Positions 43,572-55,539 of a stretch of DNA of 64,000 nucleotides are shown here, piece after piece (the stretch's first letter is position 1; every line of letters starts with the position of its first letter). This stretch comes from Polytrichum commune (lineage: Eukaryota; Streptophyta; Polytrichopsida; Polytrichales; Polytrichaceae). The notes beneath the pieces were generated by a model. That model was not told the origin of the DNA. It was given only the letters and a program-made list of their open reading frames with translations, and ran no database searches. The stretch is taken from NCBI GenBank assembly GCA_950295325.1, contig OX485806.1, positions 53,811,169 through 53,875,168 of the forward strand. The letters are read 5' to 3'. A program made the translations under genes and the position numbers.

Positions 43572-46300
43572 GATGGGGTGCTCAACCTTTGTGTGGAAAT
43601 TGTTGTTTCAATTTCTTTGATCACCCTCATCACGTATTCCTTGATCGATTGGATTATATAAAGATATGGTAACCTGTATGAGTGACGTTCTCATAGCCAT
43701 GTGTATTGTTGTACAACTTCATAACAAATGGTTATGTCCTCTGAAATGAGAGTTTTCAGTACTTGGTTGAATGTGATGTGCTGGGATTTCACTAGTTCCT
43801 TGATATGATGGGAGATGGTGTTTGGGTAAAGCTTCTAGGTTGGTAACTTGTACAATGGCATGTGGTTGTAGTATGTTAAGTGGTGGTGACTGATCACGGG
43901 TAGATCACTCCATTGTCAAGTTGAACACCACGTGCGACCAAAAAACATTTTCTTCTGGTAAGTTGCACCAACAAAATGGGTCAAAATTTTATCAAATGTT
44001 TTTTCATGAGTAGATATACACAGTATCTATGACATAGTCAAAAGTGGTAACTAAATTTGATGATTTGTGTTTTTCATAAAACATACCATATCTAACTAGA
44101 ATGACACAGAATTGAACTAAAACAATTACTAAAAAAATAAAGATGACTAAAAATTTCAAAAAAATGTACAAAAGATACTATCAATGGTTATGTATATGTA
44201 GAAAAAATATCATAAATTTTAAAATTATATATGGCATGTAATATAGGGATAGCAAACTTTGTCCGCACGTGGTGTCAACTTGACAATGAAGTGACCTCCC
44301 CGTGTGACTAATGAAGCGTAGGGTATGAAGCACAAATCGTCCTGCATAAAAAGGCGGTGGCCCTATCACATATTAAATTGCCTATTAATAGGTTCACCGC
44401 CTTTTTAATTTCATATGTGGCCCATATGAGTGCAATTGTATCTCTTGCCGTAGTGATAGCCATTGCCCATATCTATTCAAACTAGGGTTTGGACAAGGCA
44501 ATGCCTGGCTTAAGGAATGGTACCTGGTCCATCAACAAATTAATCCCCTTTAGGTCATGGTAGTATTGCATTATGATTATGAAAAGGGGAATATTGGTGG
44601 TTAGTTATTCGTAGATAGTAGCCCTTGGCATTGTGCATGTCCTAGGAATATCCGTTGGAATGAGGGCTATTTCTTCAAAGTTGTGAGGGCTTTAATCTCT
44701 CCATGGTTACATGGAATTCATCGCGCTTATGCGTAATATACATGAATCTTTGTTGTAGTTTTGTGATTTCCCATTATTGGACCTTTGTAAGGTTTAATGC
44801 CCTTTTGATCATGGAGTAAAGTCCAAATGTGTTTTGTTTGTGCATTGTTGCCACTCGCATGTGGTATTCTTTTTTTGATCTGGGTGTATCAGCGTTGGTA
44901 TTGTGTGTTATTAAGTGGCAGGTACAAAGCTTTTCCTTAATGGCAACAATGATTTGGGCCTTGTCTTGATGCCAAGCTTATAGGGTTGTAAACTACTATT
45001 GGGTGGCTATCAACTCTGATTTTGTGCGTTCCAGGTTTTGATTTTGCTCGCTCATCACTTCAGTCATGTGGTCATATTTTTCCTTTTGAACTCTCTTAGC
45101 CGCAATGAGAGCAACAAATGTCTCCTCTAATGTGGATGACTAGTCATGGAATTCAATCACCATCGCAATCAACTGTTCATAATCCTCAACGACTGTGGCT
45201 TATTTTTGGGTGAGCTTTTTGACCTCTATGTATTACAATGTTTTTTTGATTTTGTGTTCATTGGATGTTAGAGGTTATTTCAACCTCATCTCTTAATTGT
45301 AGTGACAAATGGCCTCAACCTGTATCTTTTGAAATTTGTCATCCATTCTCTTGAAGAAATTCAATCCTATTTTACTTGTGAATATGGGTAATTACTACTT
45401 TAATCTACAGTGAATAAAATAAATATGGTTGATCATGGTTGATGTGTTGTCTGCTACTTGCCAGTTTTTAGCAAATTTGACTACCCAACGTAATACTTCT
45501 TTGGAATGAACATGCTTTATATCTTGCGAATTCTGGACAAAGCTTTTGATAGGTTGCAAAACAAAATCTCGGTGGTTTGGGGTGACTCGGACAATGTTCT
45601 CCAATTAGCCCGTTCTTGACTTTTCCCCCGATTTTCATTTTTGAGGTGGCGGGGCTCTTTCCATCATTGTTAGCCCTGCAATGGTGTCAAAACCTGCATT
45701 TTTTTTTCTTGATTGCCTAAGAATTCTGCCTTATCTATGATCAATGTGACTTGAGGTCAGATGATTGTTTAGATGACCTTGGCCCTATCTTGTTGATGTC
45801 GGTGTAAGGTGATTATCTCAACTTTGAGCTCATAAAAAAACTCTAGGGACCAACCTACTTCTTGCCCATTAGTGCTACTAGCATTTGTTTAGCAAAGTGG
45901 ATGGTAATGCTATACTAGTTTGTGGTGTTAAGACAAAAAAAAATGAGCTAAGAAGCCTCAAAGGCATTTACGAACATGCAATTTGGCAATCTTTTACTTT
46001 CACCATATTATGTCTTTTTGTATTGCTCTAAGAAAAAAAATCATTCATATAACTCCCATTTCTCTCCTTCAGCTTCTCTCTTTGGTGTTAATTGAAATAT
46101 TTTGGGAAACAAATCTCTCCAATTTTCAAAGAACAAATGTAGTGTTTCACCTTTAAGGGTGACCTTCAAGGTGTTTTATTGTAGAGTGTAGATTGTTTCA
46201 ACATTTTGGCGACCATGTTGGAAACCTTGCCACATGGACATTACACATACCTAAATTAGAGTATTTAATTACAAATATAAGATATTGGGACAATTTGGAT
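43572..46300. other. Decayed DNA, no firm assignment
   Basis: AT-rich with short frames. A minus-strand stretch near 46080-46250 (LKVTLKGETLHLFFENWRDL) looks faintly gag-like. No motif is strong enough to call. Confidence 0.4.
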
Positions 46301-46369
46301 GACAAGATGAAAGAGGGCACTTTAATTGCGATTGTTTTGCAACCAATAACATGTTCCGAGGTTTTGTAG

Positions 46370-48250
46370 GCCAACATACCCTACATTCTTTCCATAGTTG
46401 ATTTATGCAGGAGGATTGTGGGCCACAAATAGGGTCTTTTTGTAACTTGGGAAATCATCTCATCCGTTGAGAGGTGTGGGTTCCTTTGCTTGTGAATCTT
46501 TGTCAACCATTCAATTCTCTTATCTTGTAAGATTCAAAGCTTATCGTTTCCATTTGCTAATCTCCGTCTTAATTCACCTTTTTTTAACAAGTAATTGGGG
46601 ATTTCATCTTTTAACACACTTAATTCTTTGTGGAAATCAAAATTGCTTCGTTCCATTGGATATTTGAGGTGTTGCATGATTGGTTCTTTCCAATCATGTG
46701 TCTCTTATTTCTATAAGATGATGGCCCCATAATCCATTTTTTTGAGCCTTATCAAGGTTCTAGGCTTGCAAGCATTGCATTTATTTGTTAACCACTCCAC
46801 ATTTGAAGGTATGGTTGGCCACCGGTAAGGGCCTTTGTTTACTTGAGTGAATATTTTTTCTTTAGTTAGGTGAGGTTCCTCATGCTCATGTACCTTTTTC
46901 ACCCAATCATGTGCATTCTCTTGTGTTATACACATTTTGATTTCTTCATTTGGTAATCTATATTTCAAACCATCTTCAACTAAGAAATAAATCTTGGTAT
47001 CAATGCTAAGTAGCCCTAATTCTTCATGTATGTCATATGGTCCAATTTTTCAATATTTTTAATTTTTGGGTAATTAAGAGTCTCCAATCTGGTATTTGTA
47101 TTGTTTCTTGTGAAAAACATTTGTGACTTTCCTCTGGTTTACTCTCCATAATTTTATTTTATTTTGTAGATTTTGCAATGTTGGAGGTAGTTGCATACAT
47201 CATTTTTCCATGTTGGCCACCAATGTGTTTTTGAGGCCACTGCCTTCCAAGTTTCTATAGTTGCCAAGTGGGGTTTGTTTTTTTCATGAATGTTGGTTAA
47301 GCACATGGATACTTGATCCTTTGAGATGCATACCCATTTATTTTGTTTCCTTTGTGGATTCGTTGTGAAGTATTGTTGGTGAATATAAAATACTAGTGGC
47401 TATGTTCGACAAATTTTTGGTTTTTTTTGGTTTTTTTTTGGTTAAATAATTTTCTACATGTCAAATATTCTATGTAAGGTCGTTTCCAATCTTTGGTAAC
47501 TCCTTCTATTAGGTCATCCATGTATGGGGGTGGTTGTTTTTGCTTGTCTTTTAAATTTCTATTTTGGTTATTCCAAATTGAACATTCCAAGTTGTATAAA
47601 TATTTCACATTTCCACAACTTGTGAGCCACCGATATGGTCCACACATAACTAGTTGCCAATTCACTTCCATGCTAAGATGTTTTCCGATTGATGTCACAT
47701 GTAATCCTTACATGTATTTGTGGACTTCACGTCCTACAATACATATTTTAATCTCTTCATTTGACAATATTTTTTTGGGTTTCCCTTCTTCAATAAAATA
47801 TTCTTTACTTTGTTGGGCAATGGATTTCTTTTGTCTTTATGAGATATTGGGTCCCACCAAACATCCATGGGTAAGACATTCCACCAATGAATTCCTTTAA
47901 TCATTGTATTGGCTTCAGTGGGTTGTGATGGTGTTGTAGATTATGTTGCAAGGAGTTTTTTGAAAATTCTTACAACATTTGGGGCAATCATAAATGAGGT
48001 CATTTTGTACATTGGCTAACCTGATAGTAGGCCACCATCGATTTCTTTTCAAAACTCAATCCCAGGTTTGGTTGATGGCTACGTGTTTCTGTTCATAAAT
48101 GTGCTTCTTTTGTATCCATTGCTTATTTGAAAGTCTGTAATACATATTTTGGTCATTCCATTCTTCTCAAGTTTTTAAAGATTTCCTCCCTCTAATATTT
48201 ATTTTTGGTTTCTTGTATTATTTATCTTTGCTCTCTTTGAATACCAATTC
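46370..48250 (-). pseudogene. Five-fold repeat of a gypsy integrase zinc-binding (HHCC) module
   Basis: Downstream of RNase H in sense, the (W)WPT landmark of the integrase N-terminal domain occurs near 48033, 47627, 47216, 46819 and 46421, 397-411 bp apart. Module 1: HIYEQKH...RWWPTI...CPKC. Module 2: HVTSIGKHLS...GPYRWLT...LEC. Module 3: HLATIETWK...HWWPTW...CNYLQHC. Module 4: VHEHEEPHL...GPYRWPT...CNAC. Module 5: IHKQRNPHLS...RPYLWPTIL. Several are preceded by the usual linker (DWKRPYIEYL, DWKEPIMQHL, LKYRLPNEEIKMCI). Stops occur between and within modules. No integrase catalytic core was found after them. Confidence 0.78.
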
Positions 48251-48399
48251 TTAGTCTACCGTGGACAATGTACTTAACAAAAGATGTTCTCCAATCTCCC
48301 ATTGTTTCCTTGTAAGGCACCATTTCCCTCAAGGAATTGGGGTTAGTAAGGTCTACCTCCTTAGGTAGGTTTTTTTTTTTTCACCGCATTCGGTCTTCA

Positions 48400-49165
48400 T
48401 ATATGTTTTGAGGCAAAACTGCTCCAATGGCTATGTTGGATGCGTCAAAGTGTATGTGGAACTTCATCATCTTGTTGGGGGTAATTAATATGGATGTGGT
48501 AATCAAATTTTTTTTCACCTCTTTGAATGCTTGTTGGCAAGATTGGTTTCAGTTATATTTTTCTCCTATCTTTAATAATAAGTACAAGGGTCTAATAATT
48601 TCAGCATACATTCATATAAATTTACGGTAGTATGTAGTTTGTCCTAGGAAACTCCGGAATCCCCGTACTATGGTTGGCAAGGGTAATCCTCTTATAATTT
48701 CCACATTTTTAGGGTCCACCAACAAACCTTCTTTGCAAACCACTTGCCTCAGGAGTTTCCTTGAATTGACGCAAAAATAACGTTTTTTTTGGGTTCAAGC
48801 ATACTCCATTTTTGCAACATTTGAGGAGGCATTTCTCTAGATGTTCGATATGGTCCTCTTTGTTTCCATATACAAGGAGAGGCATTTCTCTTTCGAAAGT
48901 GGTTGGTGCACACATCATACCAAAACATTCCTCGGTATGCAAATGCTTTGTACTCGGTAATGAAATAATTCTTTAACTCATTTTCTATTGCGATCATAAT
49001 TTGGTTATATCTGCTATACCCATCAATCAAGGTATACATCTCGTGACCAGATGTTGCTTCTAAAAATGATTATGTAAAAGTTAGAGGAAAAAAATCGATA
49101 CGAGCTTTAACCTTTTGCATTCCACCATATGTAAGATTAACTCCCCATACACTAAATCTCCTTAG
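48400..49165 (-). pseudogene. Ty3/gypsy reverse transcriptase and RNase H start
   Basis: Reads FFPLTF and FLEATSGHEMYTLIDGYSRY, then NQIMIAIENELKNYFITEYK, VYGNKEDHIEHLEKCLLKCC and GVCLNPKKTLF, then GFRSFLGQTTYYRKFI and LITTSILITPNKMMKFHIHF plus DASNIAIGAVL. These are gypsy RT palm, thumb and RNase H start. The F-x-DD block is damaged by frameshifts. Family-3 copy B adjoins it on the right; gag/protease of probably the same element lie beyond, at 53380-54610. Confidence 0.85.
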
Positions 49166-49194
49166 CTCATAAATGGGGGACCGTATGGTGTTTT

Positions 49195-49353
49195 TGAGCA
49201 CCCCCCTCCGAAGGAGCTTAAAAAAACCGCACAAGCCCTTTGGTGTAGGTGGTCTGCCTTAGCAGGTGTCCAAGCCAAACCCGGATGTTATGATATTTCA
49301 TGAGTGCTTCGGTTTATGGAAGGAATTGGTAATCGCATCCTATTCTTGCGATA
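49195..49353 (-). repeat. Family-3 repeat, copy B, left piece
   Basis: Shares CATCCGGGTTTGGCTTGG (minus strand) and neighbouring blocks with copy A at 21740-21800, and its end matches D beyond 61990. It is separated from the rest of copy B by the LTR at 49354. Confidence 0.65.
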
Positions 49354-50231
49354 TGTCTCGCACCTCTCCATGAGGAGTGCCCAAAACACCATGGACACAA
49401 GGGGGACCCCGGAGTGACACCCGGGACTTGTGGCGCCATTGGTGAGAGGGCCCAAGTAATCCAAGTGTGGGTGAGGGCCCCGGGCGTTGGGAACGCCTAC
49501 CACCCACGGAAATTATGAGTCATGAGGGTAAGGCCATGAGCTATGCATAGCTTAGGGCGTAGCTCATGATATGCAAATTCTAGAATTATCAAAAACACCT
49601 CAATCAGAGGTATGAGCTAGGAGATATGGCAATTTGAGTGGGGAGCTATCTCATAACAACGCCCTGGTACAACAGTGGCCTGGGAGTGGCTCCCGGGACT
49701 GCCAAGGTTTGAACATGCATAACTTCCTAAATACTTGCTCAAATGGGGCAATTGAGAGGTCCATCGGCATTTACATCAAACGTAGATGACAATGAAGTGG
49801 TAGAGAGACAAAATGTTTCTTGACGGTGGTGTAGGGGCCCTACCAAAAGTCCTAGAGGCTTATATGGATGACGTAATGTGGCCTCACCCACCCAAGGCCG
49901 AACGACATGGCCTTCATGGGCATTGGCCCAATATGAGCACATAGTTGCCTAGTATGATTTGGGTTGTTATAGTGTTGCTTTGGCAACGCGATGATCAACA
50001 TAAGACTGGATTTCCATGAATGTAAGTCTACATCTAAGAATTAGTTATTAATTAAGGGGTGAGTCCCGAAAGCAAAGTAGGAGGGTTGGTTCCCCTTTTA
50101 TGAACTATAAGGTCCGGGGTAGGAGGAACTAATCATTAGCATGGCGGAATGCGAAGGGTTAGCAATCATGACCCTTGCTAGAATTGAAAATTTATTAAAA
50201 TTAGTTAAGGGGGCTAGCAAGGGTTGCGATA
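49354..50231 (+). mobile_element. Solo LTR, old family-1 copy, degenerate target duplication
   Basis: TGTCTCGCACC...GGTTGCGATA, about 878 bp with an internal deletion near 49798. Flanks are CGATA (49349-49353) and CGGTA (50232-50236). The related uninterrupted sequence in copy D (61985-62000) confirms the ends. Confidence 0.85.
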
Positions 50232-52650
50232 CGGTAGGTTGTATTTAGATCTTAAGTACCTCAGGTGATTATCTAAGCTACATTAATTTTTCTAATGTAA
50301 TGCCTAATCTATCCTAGTCTATACGCAGACGCACCAACTTTGGGATCAAGGCAACCTAAACCTAATGAATAAAATAACCTAGCCTTCACCTTATATGTAT
50401 GGCTTTTAGTTATTTTTTGTTCAAATTGACAAAATAAGGAATGAACTTGTTTAATTAATTGGGCCACATCTAATTCGTTACATCTTATGAATTAAAATCT
50501 CTAAACAGGGGGACCGTAATTAAATTCCACTCTCTCAACCTTCTTTTTTAGTTTATGATTGATTAAACAAAGCCTATATTATTAAGTTCATAGATTTTGG
50601 CACCACCACCTACATGTTTGGTGCACACCCTAACCCGAACCCTTTAAGGAGTTGTGTGGGTCTCTTGAAGGTTGATTAATATGGACACCCTCCGATCTTT
50701 GGTGCCGGAGAGGGTAGTAGCAATCCTCTGAATTAAGTTTCCACCTGGTTTTGGCCCACGGGAGTAATACAAATTTTTTTGGTTGTTAATTAGTTTAACA
50801 CGGTCTGGCCACAAAATTTTAACTTAATGGGATCGGGGAATAAGGCAACATGTGCGTTCAACTTGTACTACAATTTTCAAGGCTTGGACCCATCAATTCC
50901 AACCCTTGGGGCCAACAACATGATGGTTGTTTTTTGGATCATTACTCTCACGTTACTATCTACAACACGCAGAGTGATCATGCTGGAGATCAACCCGACT
51001 TCACCACACACGGACAAGCTATGAACAAAAAAACTATTACCACTACACTTGACCGAAAGGCTCCACACATATGGGACTTAGAATCCCCCTTGGCGGCTAG
51101 ATGGGTGCTAACCCCCTAACATTTTTTGGATAGTTGGGTTGGGTTAGGGTTTACCTTTGCCACACTCTCTTTATTCTTAAATTAAAGAGTGTAGGCTTAA
51201 AGAATTTATTGGTTGATTCCCATCTTGACTTGGTGATGGTTGGTGCAAAACCCTGACTTCAATTCTCGGCCATACACGACACCTACTCGTTCTTTTCAAC
51301 CTTAAAAGGACAAATATTTTCTTGATTGGATGGATGCAAAGTCTACACACCCTTCAAATATCCAACATTGAATTAGTTGTGAAAACAACTTAGTGGATGG
51401 GTATCCGATTGGCGATAGGCCATCTTTTACCTAGATCTTCATTTATTCATTATTCATTTTTTTACTTATTTATTCATTTATTGGGCAATAAAAAATATGT
51501 TGAGAAAAATGCAACTTAAATATTCAATGGTTTTGGAAAGCCGGTCTTGGCGACTTTAAACCTATAGAAAAATTTCCACTTAAGTATCCACAATTTTTGT
51601 CTACAAGCCTCAAATGAAATAACTTTTTATTTTTTGAAAAACTAACAACAAGTCTATAATTCCTCAAAAATGAAAGCAACTATATATTTCATCTTTAAAA
51701 TATGAGCTTATAAAATTAGTGCTTATAAATTGGAAGGTAATTGAGATACTTTCATTTAAACATTCAAAACTTCTACTCACTAATTCTAATTTCAAAAAAC
51801 AAAGATTTATTGGAAAATTAACTTTAATGACAAAAAAAAATTTACTCAAAATTTCATAATTAAATTCTAAATTGTGCATCCACGATATTTGACTGAAAAT
51901 GGTACAGAACCTTAGGGTTGTGTTTAAAAATACACTACCTTATTCACAATAATTCTAACTACAAGAATATGGCTTACACCCACAATGAAAGATGAAGAGA
52001 GATGTTATTTTTTTTATAAAGGGGAAGAAGTTTTGCTCTTCTTAACCTGAATTGTATGGTTTTTGCCGTGCAGAATGATATGATAATTGTAATGGGTAGA
52101 ATGGATTTTTATCTCCCTCTCATTAAATGATGGGAAGAATCCCTTAGTGATGAATTAAGGAGGTAACGCCACCTCCCAACCCACTTGCCTTAGCCCTAAT
52201 AAAGGCTTTGTCAATCACATTTGAATTTGGGTCTGCAATTATTCTAGTTGGCAAATTCTTTATGCACGTGGTTGTCACCTTTCTTTTCTTTTCTTTAGCC
52301 GCTTCCGGAATTTTTTTTGCTGCCGCCGCTTGATTTTTGTCAATGAAATGCTTGCTTGAATTGGTTCTTTCTAATTTAACCTATCTATTTACTATCTCAT
52401 TTCTTAATATTTTTTATTCGGATAAAGGGCATTTCTTTTTTACCCCTTTGGATCCTAATTCCCTAGTTGTTTAAGATTCTTACCCCAAGGATAAATCACA
52501 CATCACCAATCTCATAGGATTCTATCTTTCAAAGCCATCTTAATGTAAATGGTTTTTGGTTAATTTTTCCTACCAATAATTTAATATTTTTGCTTAAAAC
52601 CCTCAATTTTGAGCCTCCTTGCCATTGGAGGCAAATTTGACGCTCACATA
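50232..52650 (-). repeat. Family-3 repeat, copy B, main part
   Basis: Reverse counterpart of D (61985 down to about 59520). Matches include GACGCACCAAC, ACATGTTTGGTGCACACCCTAA near 50612, GTTTAACACGGTCTGGCCAC near 50796, and AAAGGGCATTTCTTTTTTACCCC near 52424. AACATTCAAAAC near 51760 corresponds to the 178-bp units of D. No intact frame. Confidence 0.72.
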
Positions 52651-52654
52651 TGTG

Positions 52655-52722
52655 TAGAAATAATGCTCGTAACACTTGGTAGAATTGAGTAACAAGTTAA
52701 GGGAAGCTAGTAAAGGTCAAGA
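52655..52722 (+). mobile_element. Relic of a family-1 LTR 3' end
   Basis: AATGCTCGTAACACTTGGTAGAATTGA-like sequence and AAGGGAAGCTAGTAAAGGTC parallel the last 65 bp of family-1 LTRs with many changes. An old fragment next to family-3 copy B. Confidence 0.5.
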
Positions 52723-52739
52723 TATATACAGTGGTATTC

Positions 52740-54610
52740 ATTTCATGTTTTTGTACATAAATGCAATTCCGTCCTTGAATTGTTCTAAAAAATGATTTAT
52801 TTTTGCTTCATATTAATTCAAGTCTTTAGTTATTTTGACCAGCTTAGGATTTTTAGGAGTTCTTAAGTTCAAACCTTTCACTGGGTCTTCATTTTCAACA
52901 ATCCATCCCACTTTTTTTTTTCTTGGAATTGCCTCTAAGGCAGAGATCTTGTCCATTGGTATATCGCCGTCTTTAACTGTATAAAATTGGTTGGGATATA
53001 CAGGTTTTTCTTCCAAAGTTTTTTTTTTTTTTTTTTTTTTTTGGTTGGCTTGTTATCCTTGGTTGATTCTTCTCTTGTTCACCTGTTTCCACTCTAGGTT
53101 TTCTTAGTTTCTTTGAGGTATCAACCCCTACCGTGTTGCAACTTGGTCTTCGTAACTTCTTCAAGCTTTTTAAATAAATAAAACTCCCATAGGTAATAAT
53201 TTTGGAAATGCTTCATAGATTATTGTCTTTTCTTCATTGAATAGTCCCATTTTCCAATCATAATCTTTCCAATTTGAAGGTATTTTTGCGAGTGGTAGTG
53301 CATGGGTTCTTTGGGTGTCTATTTCTAACGTATTTACCCCTTGTCTTAATGCTTATTTGTTGAAGGTCTAGTCATGCTAAGCTTGAGTTTCTTTCAACAT
53401 GGTCTTTCTAATAATAAAGAATATTTGTCCTCAGTAATTACCATGTCTATGATGGTCAGTGTTGTCTGAATCACGATTTTGCCTACATCAAGTTTCACAG
53501 CTCGCATGATTCCTTTGGGCATGACCTTCTTTGGTCAACCATTATTATAAAAAATGGTGTGGTTTCTATCTCAACTACCTCCTCAATATGTTTGTGATGA
53601 TGTTCACTTTTGATCCACCATTGATTAATGCATTTGGTACTCATTCAATCTTCTCAATTACTGATACATGGGCATTTCTTCATCAAATGTTTTTGTTGTA
53701 ACTTGATATGTGTGTATTGGTTCCTTTAATTTTTTTCCTGATTGGTAAGGGCAACCATTTCCTATTTCTTGCAATAAGAGGCCATTTCTGGTAGTTGTCC
53801 TATTGAAATGTTTTTCTTTTTGTGGTTCATCACATTCTTTAAAATTTTGTTTACCCTTGCGTGGATCTTTGTTGGGACACTTCTTTTCTCAAGGCTCCAG
53901 GTTATGGGCTCTTCTATTTTTTTCCTCCCATCTTTTGGGTACCAAGGTGTGAAGTCTAGTGTGCATAGAACTTCGCTTTCTTCCTCCTATATTTTTTTAT
54001 TTGATTATACACCTCTCAGTGGATTTTTTTGTCTACTTTCCATTCGTCATTGTGGGTTCCTATCGACCTTTCTTCAATCATTTTATCCTCATCGTTGTGT
54101 TCATCTTGCTCGAATACGTATTATGTCATCAGAGTTTTTTTCTCCCTTTCTATTCTAGTGGTCCTCTTGCTCCTCAAAGTTGCCACTACTCAAATCATCT
54201 TCATCATCATTGTCCTGACTTCCGTTATTTTTTTTGCCTTGATCAGTTATAGCCTGCTGGGCACTTGTCATTACATACACAATAAGGGACACTACATTAG
54301 CTCCCATGGCTTGTTTTGTGTTCCTAAATGCATTCAATTCCTGTTGATGTTTAATAAAATGCAAATATTCTGACTTCATGTGGTTTTTTTATGACAATAA
54401 AAACACTTGTTAGGGTTGCCTTCTCATTGAAATCCGTTAGTGTACTCAGTTATCAACGTTGTATTCATCAAGCTCTTGGTATATTCATACTTATCATAGT
54501 TGATAGGTTTTTTTGAACCTCCTCGGTAGGAATATCCATCTTCCCTTTGGTAATTTTGGCTCTTGTAGGGGTAATATCTTTCCTTTCTAGAAGCATCTTT
54601 GAAGCAGAGC
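52740..54610 (-). pseudogene. Ty3/gypsy gag end and aspartic protease
   Basis: From right: a Tyr/Gly-rich gag tail (RKERYYPYKSQNYQRE, GYSYRGGSKK), a damaged zinc knuckle (CFYCHKKTT), and an acidic/Gln-rich spacer. A retropepsin region follows (about 53690-53380): NALINGGSKVNIITN in place of DSGSxVN, then KGIMRAVKLDVGKIVIQTT and IDMVITEDKYSLLLERPCLK. Then a Lys-rich linker. The active Asp reads Asn, so the protease is dead. Same strand and logical order as the RT at 49165-48400. Confidence 0.72.
53019..53042 (+). repeat. Poly-T run (24)
   Basis: 24 consecutive T; on the minus strand it gives a Lys run in the gypsy linker. Length is likely variable. Confidence 0.9.
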
Positions 54611-54611
54611 C

Positions 54612-54735
54612 CTACATTGGGTGCCCATACCCATGCCCACCCATGCCCATGGGTTTTGGGTGGGCATGGGTGCGATATTATTGTTCATGGGTGGGCATGG
54701 GTTCCATATTATTGTTCATGGATGAGCATGGGCTA
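54612..54735. repeat. GGGTGGGCATGGG-type minisatellite, block 1
   Basis: Alternating CCCATGCCCA and its complement GGGTGGGCATGGG, with TATTATTGTTCATGG spacers repeated twice. Both strand orientations occur, so it can fold on itself. Confidence 0.8.
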
Positions 54736-55179
54736 AAGCAAAGCATATTGGAAGGGATCATTGAATGAGCTATCATTCAATGCTTTCGAGGGTAAGAGCA
54801 CCGAATTACCTTCACCCAATAAGGTGAGTCCATCCTTTAGTGTGTCTTCTTCTTGTTCTCCTCCTCCTCCTTCTTGAGTGTGTCCCTAGGCTCCTAAGAA
54901 TCCTTGGTCTATTTTTTGTCATTTTTTTGTGCTTCTACTTTTCCCATCCTACCTAAAACCCAGTCCTGCCAAAAAGATTCCAAAACTCAAGAAAGAGAGG
55001 ATGTTGTAAAGTGGTAGGGAGTGAGAGGAGAAAATGTAGGGAATACGCTAACCAAGAAACGCTACGGGCTGAAGCCAACAATAGTGAACAACTTTTTATT
55101 TGTCCGATCCAACCAAGACTTGGTGTAGGCGGATAATACACATTACACAATTTTTGGATACATGGTCGCAATTTGAATA

Positions 55180-55285
55180 GCATGCATGGGCATGGGTGGG
55201 CATGGATGCGCACATGTCATGCTATGGGTGGACATGGGTGGGCATAGGTTGTTGCTGGTGGGCATGGTCTGGGTATGGGTGCAAA
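55180..55285. repeat. GGGTGGGCATGGG-type minisatellite, block 2
   Basis: Repeated GGGCATGGGTGGGCAT / GGACATGGGTGGGCAT, the same motif as block 1 about 450 bp away. The G-rich strand has several GGG runs. Confidence 0.8.
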
Positions 55286-55539
55286 TTTAACGGAAAATGT
55301 TGGGCTCTACTTTGTAGTTGTCATTGGGCCTATAATATGGCCGTTTATCTTTGAAAACATATTGTGGCCGGTGAGGGCTTCCCGCCTCCCGTCAGTATTG
55401 CCCTCCATATATGAGGATTTTTCTTCTATTCTAAAATCAAGCCTTGGTTCCAACCTAACTATTCCTTCATTCATTTCTCAAATAAGGGTTTGTGGCTATT
55501 TTGGGCCATTTCCTTCCGATAAAGCCTAAAAATCCCACA

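Noticed and set aside
44181-45604. Short minus-strand frames as gag of the second gypsy element
   Set aside because: Composition is possible, but no capsid or zinc-knuckle motif, and the position is downstream of integrase in sense.
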